A DNA stretch of 64,000 nucleotides, from positions 217,522-281,521 of the forward strand of contig NZ_JAAAMH010000004.1 in NCBI RefSeq assembly GCF_024105655.1, read 5' to 3'. The position numbers and the translations under genes were made by a program. How positions within the stretch are numbered: position 1 is the first letter of the stretch; each line of letters begins with the position of its first letter. This DNA comes from Aliihoeflea sp. 40Bstr573 (lineage in GTDB: Bacteria; Pseudomonadota; Alphaproteobacteria; Rhizobiales; Rhizobiaceae). This document shows, in pieces, positions 17,114-25,492 of this stretch. The notes beneath the pieces were generated by a model. That model saw nothing but the letters and a program-made list of their open reading frames with translations, made no database searches and was not told the DNA's origin.

Positions 17114-18725
17114 CGCTGTCCGTTTCCCTTGGCTTCGGTGTCCCAAACGCATCGACGAAGCGCTTGCGGAACGCGTCCATCCGCCAGACGGGTGCGCCGG
17201 GACCGGGAATCGCGCCTTCATCGAAAGACCAACCTTCAATTGAATCCAATGTGGCGCGATCGCCGATGAAGTGAACGGGCACGTCGCGATTTTCTTCGTC
17301 TCCCGAGACGAAGGTCGCGGGCTGATGGTCACCGAGAACGACGATCAGCGGTGCTGGACGGCCCTGCCGCTCCACGAAAGAGGCAATGGTGCGCAGCGTG
17401 TAGACGATCGACAGGCCAAATTGCGCGCGCACGCGGTCGTGATCGCGCCAGAGGGTTTCGGGGCTGTCGCCTGCGCGCGCCTGATCGTTGAAGATCGCGC
17501 CGTCGCCGATCGCGTCCCAGTCGACCAGTTCCGGAATGGGCGTCCATGGCGCGTGCGAGGAGATGAGCGCGATCTCGGCGAAGACGGGCCTGCGACCCGG
17601 CTGGTCCAGCACCAGCCTTTCCAAGGCCGAAAGCGTGTACTGGTCTGGCATCGTCACCCAGTTGAAGGGAAGGCCGCGATAGCCAAGATCGTCCCTGGCG
17701 AGGATGCGGTCATAGCCGAAATAGCTCCCCTCCGGCCACGCCATGGTGATGGCGGGCATCACCGCCACGCTCTCCCAGCCGGCATCCGAGGCAAGTGCCA
17801 TCAGCGATCTGCGCGAACTGGCGAGCATGGCGCGGTAGCGGCCCTGGCTGTCGATCCACAGGCCTGACAGGACGCTGGCATGGGCAAGCCAGCTCTGGCC
17901 ACCGACCATGGGTGCGGTCAGATAGGCGGATCGGACGTCGAGCCCGGCTTTCCTCGTGCTGGCTTCCAGTTCGGTCAGGGCCGCCTTGGTGGAGGCTTCG
18001 TAAAGAGGGTTTTCCAGCGTCGAGCGGCCATAGGATTCGACGAAGATCAGAAAGACGTCACGACCGGCGAGCCCTTGCAGAAGCGGTTCGTTGGGGTCGA
18101 TGTCGTCCGAGCGGGCCTCGACCTCCAGGGCCGTGATTTCGGCCTGGGCAGAGCGCGCTGCTGTCACATGCACGGCGAGAAGCTCGGTTGATGCAGTCGA
18201 CGCGCGGCCGGTCAGCACCAGCGCGCCGGCGAAGATGAGCAGGATTGCCAGTGTCGGAATGGTGCGGCGTGCGGAAATGCGCGCAAGAACGCCTGTCGCC
18301 CACCAGGTTGCGGCCATTGCCGCGACAAGAGTCACCACGCCCGCGAGAAGATAGCGGCTCGCTGCGGCTCCGCTCGTTCCGGTGGCCAGCATCCAGCCCG
18401 CATGCAGCAGCGGCAGATCATAGGCGAAGTTGAACGGCCGGTTGAGCGAGGCATGAAGACCGAGATCCGCGCATTTGACCAGAAGCGCGATCCCGAGAAG
18501 CGCGGTAAAGAAGACGCGCAATGCGGACAGAACGCGACGGTTGCGCGGCACCGCGGCGAGCAGGCCCGCGATCAGCGCCAGTTCGACCGGAAACAGCGCA
18601 ATATTGCCGAGATTGGCATCCTGCGGGCGCGACGGCATCGCAAGAATGGCAAAAACGAGCGCGCAGGCGGCGGCGACCGCCCCAAGGTGGGGCCGCTCAG
18701 ACTGTCGCGCGGCGTGCATAGACAT
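17100..18725 (-). CDS. Membrane sulfatase-fold (alkaline phosphatase superfamily) protein
   Basis: 541-residue protein with about four hydrophobic segments in the first 150 residues and then a periplasmic sulfatase-like domain: VFLIFVESYGRSTLENPLY (metal Glu), a GGQSWLAHASVLSG segment with a likely Ser nucleophile, and SSHAPWTP and VLGDHQPA near the C-terminus. Architecture resembles LtaS/OpgB/EptA-type phospho-head-group transferases, so transfer or hydrolysis of a phospho- or sulfo-ester on an envelope molecule is plausible; the substrate is unknown. It overlaps the FkbM gene by 29 bp and the reductase gene by 14 bp, indicating one transcript. A second in-frame ATG lies 6 bp inside the start. 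Confidence 0.75.
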   Translation of the reverse strand: MSMHAARQSERPHLGAVAAACALVFAILAMPSRPQDANLGNIALFPVELALIAGLLAAVPRNRRVLSALRVFFTALLGIALLVKCADLGLHASLNRPFNFAYDLPLLHAGWMLATGTSGAAASRYLLAGVVTLVAAMAATWWATGVLARISARRTIPTLAILLIFAGALVLTGRASTASTELLAVHVTAARSAQAEITALEVEARSDDIDPNEPLLQGLAGRDVFLIFVESYGRSTLENPLYEASTKAALTELEASTRKAGLDVRSAYLTAPMVGGQSWLAHASVLSGLWIDSQGRYRAMLASSRRSLMALASDAGWESVAVMPAITMAWPEGSYFGYDRILARDDLGYRGLPFNWVTMPDQYTLSALERLVLDQPGRRPVFAEIALISSHAPWTPIPELVDWDAIGDGAIFNDQARAGDSPETLWRDHDRVRAQFGLSIVYTLRTIASFVERQGRPAPLIVVLGDHQPATFVSGDEENRDVPVHFIGDRATLDSIEGWSFDEGAIPGPGAPVWRMDAFRKRFVDAFGTPKPRETDSDEPA

Positions 18726-19440
18726 CTCCCGACCGACCCTCGTCGATCGTCGCAGCGACCAGTCGACGAATGGCAGCCCCGTCGACCCAGCCCGGCGACA
18801 GGAACTGCAGCCTCTCCCCGGTCATCAGGTTGAACTCGTAGCGGCCGAGATTTTCCAGCCGCGCGATGCAGGCCTCCGCCACGTCGGGCATCGACGGCAG
18901 GAACTCGAAGGCGAGCGCGCAAACCGGCCGGCTGAGCCCGGCAAGGACCTGATCTTCGAAACCTTCGACATCGATCTTGATGAAGGCTGGTGCGCCATGG
19001 TCTGCGATCAGTGCGTCGAGCGTCGTCATCTCGATCTCGGTCGTCTCGTCCCAGACGACCGCGTCAAACCCGGCATCCCCCTTCACCGCGCTGCCGATAT
19101 CTGCGCGCAGCGAGGAAACGGTTGGATGGAGACTCGACACCGACATGGACGAGGCGCCGTTTCGCGGCCCGACCGCAAGCGGCAGGACGGTGATATCGGC
19201 GGGAAGGGTGCGCTTCAGGAAGCGGTAGAAAAGCGGCTGCGGCTCCAAAGTCACGACCTTCGCCCCGGTGCGGCGCAGCGCGCGCGAACGGTTGCCTACA
19301 TGGCCGCCGATGTCGAAGACGACATCGCCCGGCCCTGCGAACTGGCTGTAAAATCGTCCCGTCCGGCCGATCCTGTGAGGCCGCGAATAGTAGATGATCA
19401 GCGAGCGCGCGAGGCCAGCCGCGCTGCGCAGTCCGCTCAT
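18697..19440 (-). CDS. FkbM family methyltransferase
   Basis: 247-residue SAM-dependent methyltransferase of the FkbM type. Visible are the SAM loop VVFDIGGHVGNRSRALR, VVTLEPQPLFYRFLKRTL, and the family signature TLDALI followed by FIKIDVEGFEDQVLAGL. FkbM proteins usually O-methylate sugars or polyketide-like products. The ATG at 19440 overlaps the stop of the CDP-alcohol phosphatidyltransferase gene by 4 bp, and its 3' end runs 29 bp into the sulfatase gene. The substrate is probably the product built by these neighbours (inference). Confidence 0.83.
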   Translation of the reverse strand: MSGLRSAAGLARSLIIYYSRPHRIGRTGRFYSQFAGPGDVVFDIGGHVGNRSRALRRTGAKVVTLEPQPLFYRFLKRTLPADITVLPLAVGPRNGASSMSVSSLHPTVSSLRADIGSAVKGDAGFDAVVWDETTEIEMTTLDALIADHGAPAFIKIDVEGFEDQVLAGLSRPVCALAFEFLPSMPDVAEACIARLENLGRYEFNLMTGERLQFLSPGWVDGAAIRRLVAATIDEGRSGDVYARRATV

Positions 19441-20183
19441 GCCGGCACCGGCCGGCTGAGGAGATGGCGGATGTCGACGGCAAAGGAGCAGAAAAGAAGG
19501 CCGAGCGCGCTTGCGGCGATCCACACCGAATGCGGCGGCTCGATCTGTGGCAGCAGGAGCAATCCGAGCGCGGCGATCTGGATGACGCAGACGGCCTTTC
19601 GGCGCATCGACTCGGGCAGCGGTGCCTCGAGCTTGGGCGTCAGGCGGCCAGCGAAGAAGAAGGCATAACGCATCGCGCCGATGAGAAACACCCATGCGCC
19701 GGCCTTGCCGTTCGTGAAGGCGAGTGCCGACAGGACGAGGACGAAGAGCGCGTCGATCTCGAGATCGAACCTTGCACCGAACGTGGAAGCGAGACCGGTG
19801 CGGCGCGCCAGCCAGCCATCGACCCCGTCCAGTGCGAGGATGAGGAAAGCCAGCCCGCCGATGAGTAGCGCCGCGTCGCCGCTCGGTGCAGGCGCGAAAA
19901 GCGTCGCCGCGATAAGCGCGACGAGCCCCGCGCGGACGAGAGTGACTACATTTGCCGGACCAAAGGCCTCGTGCGGATGACTGGCCCCGATGCGCGTGAT
20001 GATGCACGCCGCGACGACGAGATAGAGAACGATGCTCGCCGCCCCCCAGCCCACGCCAAGAGCATCGAGCCCCATGGCAGCGAGTGCGGTCGCCGCACCG
20101 ACGGCCTGGATCCAAAGACCGGCGCGCGCCGCAAGGCCGTGCGGCCAACCGAATCCTGCTGCCCGGGTCGATGTCGTCGTCAT
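19437..20183 (-). CDS. CDP-alcohol phosphatidyltransferase family membrane protein
   Basis: 248-residue polytopic membrane protein (about 6 hydrophobic segments). The catalytic signature D-x2-DG-x2-AR-x8-G-x3-D-x3-D is complete, from LDGVDGWLARR to FDLEIDAL around residues 118-145. Enzymes of this class transfer a phospho-diacylglycerol or phospho-alcohol from CDP to an acceptor alcohol. The protein is larger than PgsA and has extra N-terminal segments, and it sits at the head of an operon with FkbM, sulfatase-fold and RibD-type genes, so it is unlikely to be the housekeeping phospholipid enzyme. The acceptor is unknown. Confidence 0.82.
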   Translation of the reverse strand: MTTTSTRAAGFGWPHGLAARAGLWIQAVGAATALAAMGLDALGVGWGAASIVLYLVVAACIITRIGASHPHEAFGPANVVTLVRAGLVALIAATLFAPAPSGDAALLIGGLAFLILALDGVDGWLARRTGLASTFGARFDLEIDALFVLVLSALAFTNGKAGAWVFLIGAMRYAFFFAGRLTPKLEAPLPESMRRKAVCVIQIAALGLLLLPQIEPPHSVWIAASALGLLFCSFAVDIRHLLSRPVPA

Positions 20184-20309
20184 GTCCTGCTCCCGATCGA
20201 CGAGTATGCCGTGCCCTTTGCCGGCTGCAAGCCCGCTCTTTGCTCTAGACCTTTGACTTTGCTCAACACTGCGTCATTCTCTGGTCGTCCAATTGGATGA
20301 GATACGACG

Positions 20310-20861
20310 ATGGGCTACGATCGGATGTCCCGCATCCTGCATTGGCTGACCGCGCTGATCGTGATGGCGATGATCCCGGTCGGCCTCATCATGACCAATG
20401 TCGACGACCGCGCGATTCAGGACCCGCTCTTCATCTTCCACAAGAATGCCGGCGCACTGCTGATCGTTCTGCTCGCCCTGCGGCTGGTCTGGCGCGCCAC
20501 GCACCGGGCGCCGCCCCTTCCCGACAGCCTGCCGACAATCCAGAAGTTCGCGGCGCGCGCGACGCATGTTGCACTCTATCTTTTGCTGATCGTGATGGCG
20601 GTGAGCGGCTACGTCCGGGTCAGGGCTGGCGGCTTCCCGGTCGAGCTTCTCGATGCGATCGGCATGCCGAATTTCGTGCCGCGCGACGATGAATTGGCGC
20701 AGACGGCAAAAGCGATTCACGCCCGCGCCAAATTCGGCATCGGCCTTTTTATCGCGCTCCATGTCGCCGCGGCCGCCTATCACGGCCTCATTCGCCGCGA
20801 CGGCGTATTTTCGCGAATGTGGCCGCCTACGGCGCCGGCCTCGGCTGCGCGAGTTCCTTGA
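20310..20861 (+). CDS. Cytochrome b561 family protein
   Basis: 183-residue four-helix membrane cytochrome. Conserved heme-ligand histidines are visible in SRILHWLTAL, IFHKNAGALL, ATHVALYLLL and FIALHVAAAAYH. Probably an inner-membrane di-heme b protein passing electrons from quinol or superoxide. It is the only plus-strand gene in this block and converges on the FAD oxidoreductase, overlapping it by 35 bp. Confidence 0.87.
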   Translation: MGYDRMSRILHWLTALIVMAMIPVGLIMTNVDDRAIQDPLFIFHKNAGALLIVLLALRLVWRATHRAPPLPDSLPTIQKFAARATHVALYLLLIVMAVSGYVRVRAGGFPVELLDAIGMPNFVPRDDELAQTAKAIHARAKFGIGLFIALHVAAAAYHGLIRRDGVFSRMWPPTAPASAARVP

Positions 20862-22083
20862 GGCGCGGCGCGCCGGCTGCGATGTCGGCATCGGTCGGGT
20901 TGACGCCGGCGGCGAGCAGCCGGCGGGCGATCATGTGGTCGGCCGCGCGGTTGACCGAATCGACCGCCAGAAGCCGCGGTCCGGCAAAATGCCATACGGA
21001 GAACGCATTCTCCTCCGGGTTTCCCGAAAGCACGAAGCGATCGGCATCGAAGGACAGGCCTGCGGTCTGCAGTTTGATGTCGCCCTGGTCCGACCAGAAC
21101 CAGGGAACGTCGCGATAGGGGCTGACCTTGCCGGTGATGGTGCGCGCAGCGTGCTTGGCCTGGTCGCTCGCATTCTGTACCGATTCCAGACGCACCGGCC
21201 GCGCAGCGTGCCAGTGATGGAAGCTCGCCGCATCGCCGAGCGCAAGGATGCGCGGATCGGCGGTGCGCATCGCCTCGTCGACGACGATGCCGTTGGCGAT
21301 TTCGAGCCCGGCATCGGCTGCCAGCTCCACATTCGGCACGACGCCGGTTCCCAGGATAACGAGATCGGCCGGCACGCGCGAGCCATCGGCGAGGCGTACG
21401 GCCTCGACGTGGCCGTTCGAGCCTTCCAGACCGGCGACGCCCGTCGCGACCCGAAGATCGATGCCCATTGCCCGCGCCCGGGCATCCGCATAGGCCGAGA
21501 TGGCCGGCGCCACCGAGCGCCCGAGGACGCGCGGCGCCATTTCGAGAAGCGTGACGTGCTTGCCGAGACTGGCAAGCGTGTGGGCGATCTCCATGCCGAT
21601 GAACCCGCCGCCGACCACCACGGCCGATTGCGCGGCTTCCGTCGCCTGCCGGATGCGGCCGGCATCTGCGAAGTTGCGAAGGGCAAAGACGCCGTCGAGC
21701 GTGAGATCGTCGATGGGCGGCAGGCGCGGGCGGGAGCCGGTCGCGAGAATGATGTGCGAAAACGGCATCGACGTGCCGTCGTCGAGCGCTACCGTGCCGG
21801 CCTGCCGGTCGATCGATGTGACGCGGCGGCCAAAGACGAGATCGACATCATTGTCGCGGTAGAAACTTTCCGGCCGCAGCATCTGCGATCCGCCGTCGGC
21901 CGTCTTGAGGAAGGTCTTTGACAAGGGTGGCTTGTGATAGGGCAGCTCGGTCTCGTCATTGACGAGCGCAATCCGGCCCGAAAAGCCCTCCTGCCGCAAA
22001 CTTGCGGCCGTCTGCGACCCGCCATGCCCTGCACCGACGATGATGACCCGATCTTCCACGCGCGCTCCAATCCGCTCGCTCAC
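20827..22083 (-). CDS. FAD-dependent NAD(P)H ferredoxin reductase-like oxidoreductase
   Basis: 418-residue pyridine-nucleotide-disulfide fold reductase. The N-terminal FAD loop is VIIVGAGHGGSQTAASLR, followed by YHKPPLSK; the NAD(P) loop is AVVVGGGFIGMEIAHTLA; the second FAD motif is ILALGDAASF. The C-terminal reductase domain retains PWFWSDQGDIKLQ. Best match is to reductases that feed [2Fe-2S] ferredoxins of P450 or dioxygenase systems (rhodocoxin/putidaredoxin reductase type). No ferredoxin or oxygenase gene is adjacent. The GTG start at 22083 is tentative. The 3' end overlaps cytochrome b561. Confidence 0.85.
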   Translation of the reverse strand: MSERIGARVEDRVIIVGAGHGGSQTAASLRQEGFSGRIALVNDETELPYHKPPLSKTFLKTADGGSQMLRPESFYRDNDVDLVFGRRVTSIDRQAGTVALDDGTSMPFSHIILATGSRPRLPPIDDLTLDGVFALRNFADAGRIRQATEAAQSAVVVGGGFIGMEIAHTLASLGKHVTLLEMAPRVLGRSVAPAISAYADARARAMGIDLRVATGVAGLEGSNGHVEAVRLADGSRVPADLVILGTGVVPNVELAADAGLEIANGIVVDEAMRTADPRILALGDAASFHHWHAARPVRLESVQNASDQAKHAARTITGKVSPYRDVPWFWSDQGDIKLQTAGLSFDADRFVLSGNPEENAFSVWHFAGPRLLAVDSVNRAADHMIARRLLAAGVNPTDADIAAGAPRLKELAQPRPAP

Positions 22084-22134
22084 TTTGCCTGCTATGTGCG
22101 ATGGGATGGCAGCATGTGCAAGGCGGCAACCGCC

Positions 22135-22896
22135 CTAGGCGGGCAGAGCCAGGACGTCGAGATGGCCAACCGTGCAACGGGTCGTCGGAGCGGCTTCGAG
22201 TCGGCGCTCGAGCCAGGCATCGGCCGATGCGACGCCGAGTTCGCGCGCGGCGTCCGCGATGCCGGTGACGAGCGCGCGCTGCAGTTCGCCCTCATCGCGA
22301 CCGAGCCGCCATGGGCTTGCCGCCGTCGCAACGCCGTAGCCGCGCTCGCGCATCGCTTCGGCGAGATGGTATGCGCCTGAAGGACCGAGCGCGGCACCGA
22401 AGCCCTTGTCGCTGCGCTGATGCGTGTTGAATGCGGCTCGGACGGCTGCATCGTCCGCGTCAGCCGGGTCCCATTCAAGCACCCCGTCATAGCTCAGTGC
22501 GGCGTAGAGACCGATCCGGGATGCCGCTAGCCGGTCGGCGAGGGCATCGATCCATTCCGCGCTGGCAAGATCGAACAATGCCGATGCGGTGACGAGCGCG
22601 GCGCCTTCGAGGGGGATTTGCGCGGTTCTGGTGAGGTCGAGTTCGACCGTCTCGATGGTTGGAGCGGACCGTCGCGCAGCCTCCCCGAGCAGCGCCGGAT
22701 CGTGGTCGACCAGCCGCCAACGTGCGGGAACGGTCCCGATGGCCCGCAGGGTCGAGCCGGTGCCCGAGCCGAGGTCGACGACCAAGGCAATTGGCCGCTG
22801 CGCGAGGAAGTCGCGAGCCTTGGCCAGCATCGACGAATCGCGCGCGGCGTTGTCGGCGCGTTCGCGAAGATCGAGCCATGCGGTGGAAAAGCTCAT
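22135..22896 (-). CDS. Class I SAM-dependent methyltransferase
   Basis: 253-residue protein with motif I VVDLGSGTGSTLRAIG near residues 38-53, an acidic loop WRLVDHDPALL and a post-motif ALVTASALFDL. The substrate is not recognisable. It is the last gene of a four-gene run (dehydrogenase, PTPS-like, GT4, this), and its ATG overlaps the GT4 stop by 4 bp, so it probably methylates the same product. Confidence 0.78.
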   Translation of the reverse strand: MSFSTAWLDLRERADNAARDSSMLAKARDFLAQRPIALVVDLGSGTGSTLRAIGTVPARWRLVDHDPALLGEAARRSAPTIETVELDLTRTAQIPLEGAALVTASALFDLASAEWIDALADRLAASRIGLYAALSYDGVLEWDPADADDAAVRAAFNTHQRSDKGFGAALGPSGAYHLAEAMRERGYGVATAASPWRLGRDEGELQRALVTGIADAARELGVASADAWLERRLEAAPTTRCTVGHLDVLALPA

Positions 22897-23939
22897 CGGC
22901 CGCTCTCCGTGAGTGCGCGGGCGACGATTGCCGTTGTGTCAGACCAGCGCGGTAGGCGTTCGGCGGCAAGGCGGGCGCCTTCTGCAGCGTCCTGATAGGT
23001 CGCGTCATCCGTGAGAAGCCGCCGCAATTCTTCCGCAAAGATGGTGGGATCGTCGGCGGGCACGAGGGCACCGGCCTCGGGCGGCACGACTTCGGGCACT
23101 GCGCCCACCGCGCAGCCGACCACGGGAAGGCCCGCAGCAAGCGCTTCGGCATAGGCCATGCCGTAGCCTTCGTGGCGGGTGGCGAGAACAAAAATTCCAG
23201 CTTGCGTATATTCCGGATCGAGATCGTTCAACGGGCCGGCAAAGTCGATCCGATTTTCCAAACCGGCATCCGCGATCATCTGGTCGAGGCGCGCGCGCCA
23301 TTCGCCGTCGCGCGAGGGGCCGATGAAGCGGGCCGTCCAGTCGAGATCGGCAATGAGAGCGAGGGCTCTTATGAGTACGTCGTGGCCTTTGCGCGGGACG
23401 ATGGATGCGACGCACAAGAGGCGGGTCCGACTTCGTTTATCCGTAAGCAATGACTTACGCGATGTTCCCGGTGGCGCGATGTGCAGATGCGAGGACGACA
23501 CGCCGAAGTAATCCGCCAGCCGACGTCCCGTCGTTTCGCTCGTGCAGATGATCGCAGCCGCATGGCGCAGCGCTTCGCGTTCGTCCGCTTCGAACAGGGC
23601 CGCAGTCTGTGCGGGCAATCCTCCCTCGTCGGCAAGGGGATGATGGATCAGCGCGGCCAGCCGCAATCGTCCGGCATGGCGCGCGACCAGATCGGGAAGC
23701 CGCGCGAAGGCGAGCCCGTCAACCAGGACGAGGGCATCGTTCGGCAGCAGCGCAAGCGTTGCCTCGGCTGCGAGGCGGGTTTCGGTGTCCGTGTCGGGGT
23801 AACTGCCGGAAAGCGAGACGATGTCGACAGTCCAGCCCAGCTCGCGCAGTCCTGCCGCGATCTTGCGGTCGTAACCATAGCCACCGGTGGGTGTGTCTAT
23901 GTCCCCCGGAACGATGAAATGCAGATGCGGCTTCGTCAC
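22893..23939 (-). CDS. Glycosyltransferase family 4
   Basis: 348-residue GT-B glycosyltransferase. The N-terminus has the acceptor-side glycine motif PTGGYGYDRKIAAGL. The C-terminal GT4 domain has RLLCVASIVPRKGHDVLIRAL, DFAGPLNDLDPEYTQAGIFVLATRHEGYGMAYAEALAA cut into the classic E-x7-E region, and VPEVVPPEAG. It uses a nucleotide-sugar donor; the acceptor is unknown. The GTG start overlaps the PTPS-like stop (GTGA), and the stop overlaps the methyltransferase start by 4 bp. No wzx/wzy-type genes are near, so a small-molecule or lipid acceptor is possible. Confidence 0.85.
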   Translation of the reverse strand: MTKPHLHFIVPGDIDTPTGGYGYDRKIAAGLRELGWTVDIVSLSGSYPDTDTETRLAAEATLALLPNDALVLVDGLAFARLPDLVARHAGRLRLAALIHHPLADEGGLPAQTAALFEADEREALRHAAAIICTSETTGRRLADYFGVSSSHLHIAPPGTSRKSLLTDKRSRTRLLCVASIVPRKGHDVLIRALALIADLDWTARFIGPSRDGEWRARLDQMIADAGLENRIDFAGPLNDLDPEYTQAGIFVLATRHEGYGMAYAEALAAGLPVVGCAVGAVPEVVPPEAGALVPADDPTIFAEELRRLLTDDATYQDAAEGARLAAERLPRWSDTTAIVARALTESGR

Positions 23940-24331
23940 AGCTCGCCTTCGTACCAGGCGCGCGCGACGTGGCTCTCATGAAGCTGCACGCGGATCTTGA
24001 CGACCCGGCCATTGTCGCCGAGGCCCTTGGTACGCACCGTTTCGGAGAGTTGGTCGAAGATGTGCTTGCACAGGAACTCGGTTGTCGTGATGTTGCCTTT
24101 GAACGCGTCGACTTCGTCGAGATTGCCGTAACGCAGCGGGTCGAGCGCAGCCTTCAGCGCATCGGTCGCAAGGCCAATATCGACGGTCAGCCCGTTCTCG
24201 TCGATGTCCTGTGTGTAAAAGGCGGCGTCGACCACGAAAGTCGCGCCGTGCATGTTCTGCGCCGGGCCGAAAACGGGCGAGGGCAGGCTGTGGGCGATCA
24301 TGATGTGATCACGAACTTCGACGGCAAACAT
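23936..24331 (-). CDS. 6-pyruvoyl-/6-carboxy-tetrahydropterin synthase (PTPS/QueD) homologue with degraded active site
   Basis: 131-residue protein of the T-fold PTPS/QueD family, normal length. His14 (IAHSLP) and His28 (NMHG) match two zinc ligands, and the C-terminal HESHVARAWYEG keeps the substrate-binding Glu. By hand alignment with QueD, the catalytic Cys position is Ala24, the third zinc His is Ala30 (MHGAT instead of LHGHS), and the catalytic Asp-His pair reads Asp64-Pro65. Canonical catalysis is therefore doubtful. It starts immediately after the dehydrogenase stop (TGAATG) and overlaps the GT4 gene, so it acts in the same pathway. Not the housekeeping queuosine enzyme, I infer. Confidence 0.78.
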   Translation of the reverse strand: MFAVEVRDHIMIAHSLPSPVFGPAQNMHGATFVVDAAFYTQDIDENGLTVDIGLATDALKAALDPLRYGNLDEVDAFKGNITTTEFLCKHIFDQLSETVRTKGLGDNGRVVKIRVQLHESHVARAWYEGEL

Positions 24332-25300
24332 TCAGTGTCCTTCGGAGGCTTGTGGATAGCTGATACGGTGGCAGAGCGTCGCCGGATCGGCGAGGATTTT
24401 CGAATAGTCGCGGTCGAGCATGGCAAATTCGCTTGTCCCGGAGATAAGCGCGTCAAGCGATTGGTCACTGGCGAGAAGATCTAGCGCCTTGGAAAGCCGT
24501 CGCCGGAAATCCCATCGCGCCGCCCGTGCCGCCGGGATCGAGCCGACCTGGGAGGAGACGAGCTTCAACCGCCCGGCGTGGAAATTGGCGCCCAGTGAAA
24601 GTTCGGCGCGCCTGTCGCCGTACCAGCTCGCTTCGACGATACGCGCCTCCCTGCCGGCGCAATCGAGTGCGCTTTGCAACCCCGCCTCGCTGGCGCTCGC
24701 ATGGATGGCGATATCGCAGTCGGCGGGCGGCCGCGAAGCGAACGGAACGGCCAGCCGCTCGGCGAGCACGCGCCGCGCGGCGTTGACGTCGGCCAGTGTG
24801 ACCTCCGCTCCGGGGATGCGATGGCAAAGCCAGGCGCAAAGCGCCCCAACGACGCCGGCACCGATCACCGCGATGCGATCGCCCGGCGCCGCGCGCGCAT
24901 CCCATACGATGTTGAGCGCCGTTTCCATGTTCGCGGCAAGCACTGCCCGTGCAGGCGGCAGATTGGCCGGAAGCGTCACCAGGTCAGTGTCCGGAACGGC
25001 GAAACGATCCTGATGCGGAAACAGACAGAACGCGATTTCCCCCGCCCGCGGACCGGTTTTGATCCGCCCGACATTGGAATAGCCATATTTGACCGGAAAC
25101 GGAAAATCGCCCGCCTGGTTCGGGCAGCGCATCCGCTCGCGCTCGGATTCCGGCACCGCACCGAGAAAGACGAGCGATTCGGTGCCCCGGCTAATCCCGC
25201 TGAAGAGCGTTTCGACTTCGACCAGATCGTTGCCCGCGGGCAACTCTTCCGGCCGCAGTGCACTCATATTCTTCCCGGTGATCCACAGCGCCGTCGGCAT
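24332..25300 (-). CDS. Medium-chain dehydrogenase/reductase, BchC-like
   Basis: 322-residue MDR-superfamily protein. The N-terminal GroES-like half has SGISRGTESLVF and FPVKYGYSNVGRI; the Rossmann half has RIAVIGAGVVGALCAWL. The usual catalytic-zinc Cys (SGICGTD) and the GHE motif are absent, so it is probably a zinc-free dehydrogenase, like the BchC branch. It is first in the operon with the PTPS-like, GT4 and methyltransferase genes. The start at 25300 is chosen because GCGAGGAAAC precedes it; an upstream start at 25348 has no such site. The promoter must lie in the gap shared with phaZ. Confidence 0.75.
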   Translation of the reverse strand: MPTALWITGKNMSALRPEELPAGNDLVEVETLFSGISRGTESLVFLGAVPESERERMRCPNQAGDFPFPVKYGYSNVGRIKTGPRAGEIAFCLFPHQDRFAVPDTDLVTLPANLPPARAVLAANMETALNIVWDARAAPGDRIAVIGAGVVGALCAWLCHRIPGAEVTLADVNAARRVLAERLAVPFASRPPADCDIAIHASASEAGLQSALDCAGREARIVEASWYGDRRAELSLGANFHAGRLKLVSSQVGSIPAARAARWDFRRRLSKALDLLASDQSLDALISGTSEFAMLDRDYSKILADPATLCHRISYPQASEGH

Positions 25301-25393
25301 GTTTCCTCGCTTCGGCCAAAAAGCTAGATGCTTTCGGGCACTTGGCAAGGCGCCGCCCCGACTAAAGGCGAATTGGCCGAAGGTTATGCTCTA

Positions 25394-25404
25394 TTGCAAT
25401 GCAA
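25394..25404. promoter_or_regulatory. PhaR-like operator upstream of phaZ
   Basis: TTGCAATGCAA is a perfect 5-bp inverted repeat around one central base, about 90 bp before phaZ and in the gap shared with the divergent dehydrogenase operon. PhaR repressors of PHB metabolism bind TGC-N-GCA type palindromes. The link to PhaR is inference from the neighbouring PHB depolymerase. Confidence 0.45.
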
Positions 25405-25492
25405 CAGACGACTGCTAGATTCGTTACATTACGATGACAACAGCCCCGACCGGCCAGGCAAGTCGCGGGCCGAGGCTCTTGGGGGCTAATCC

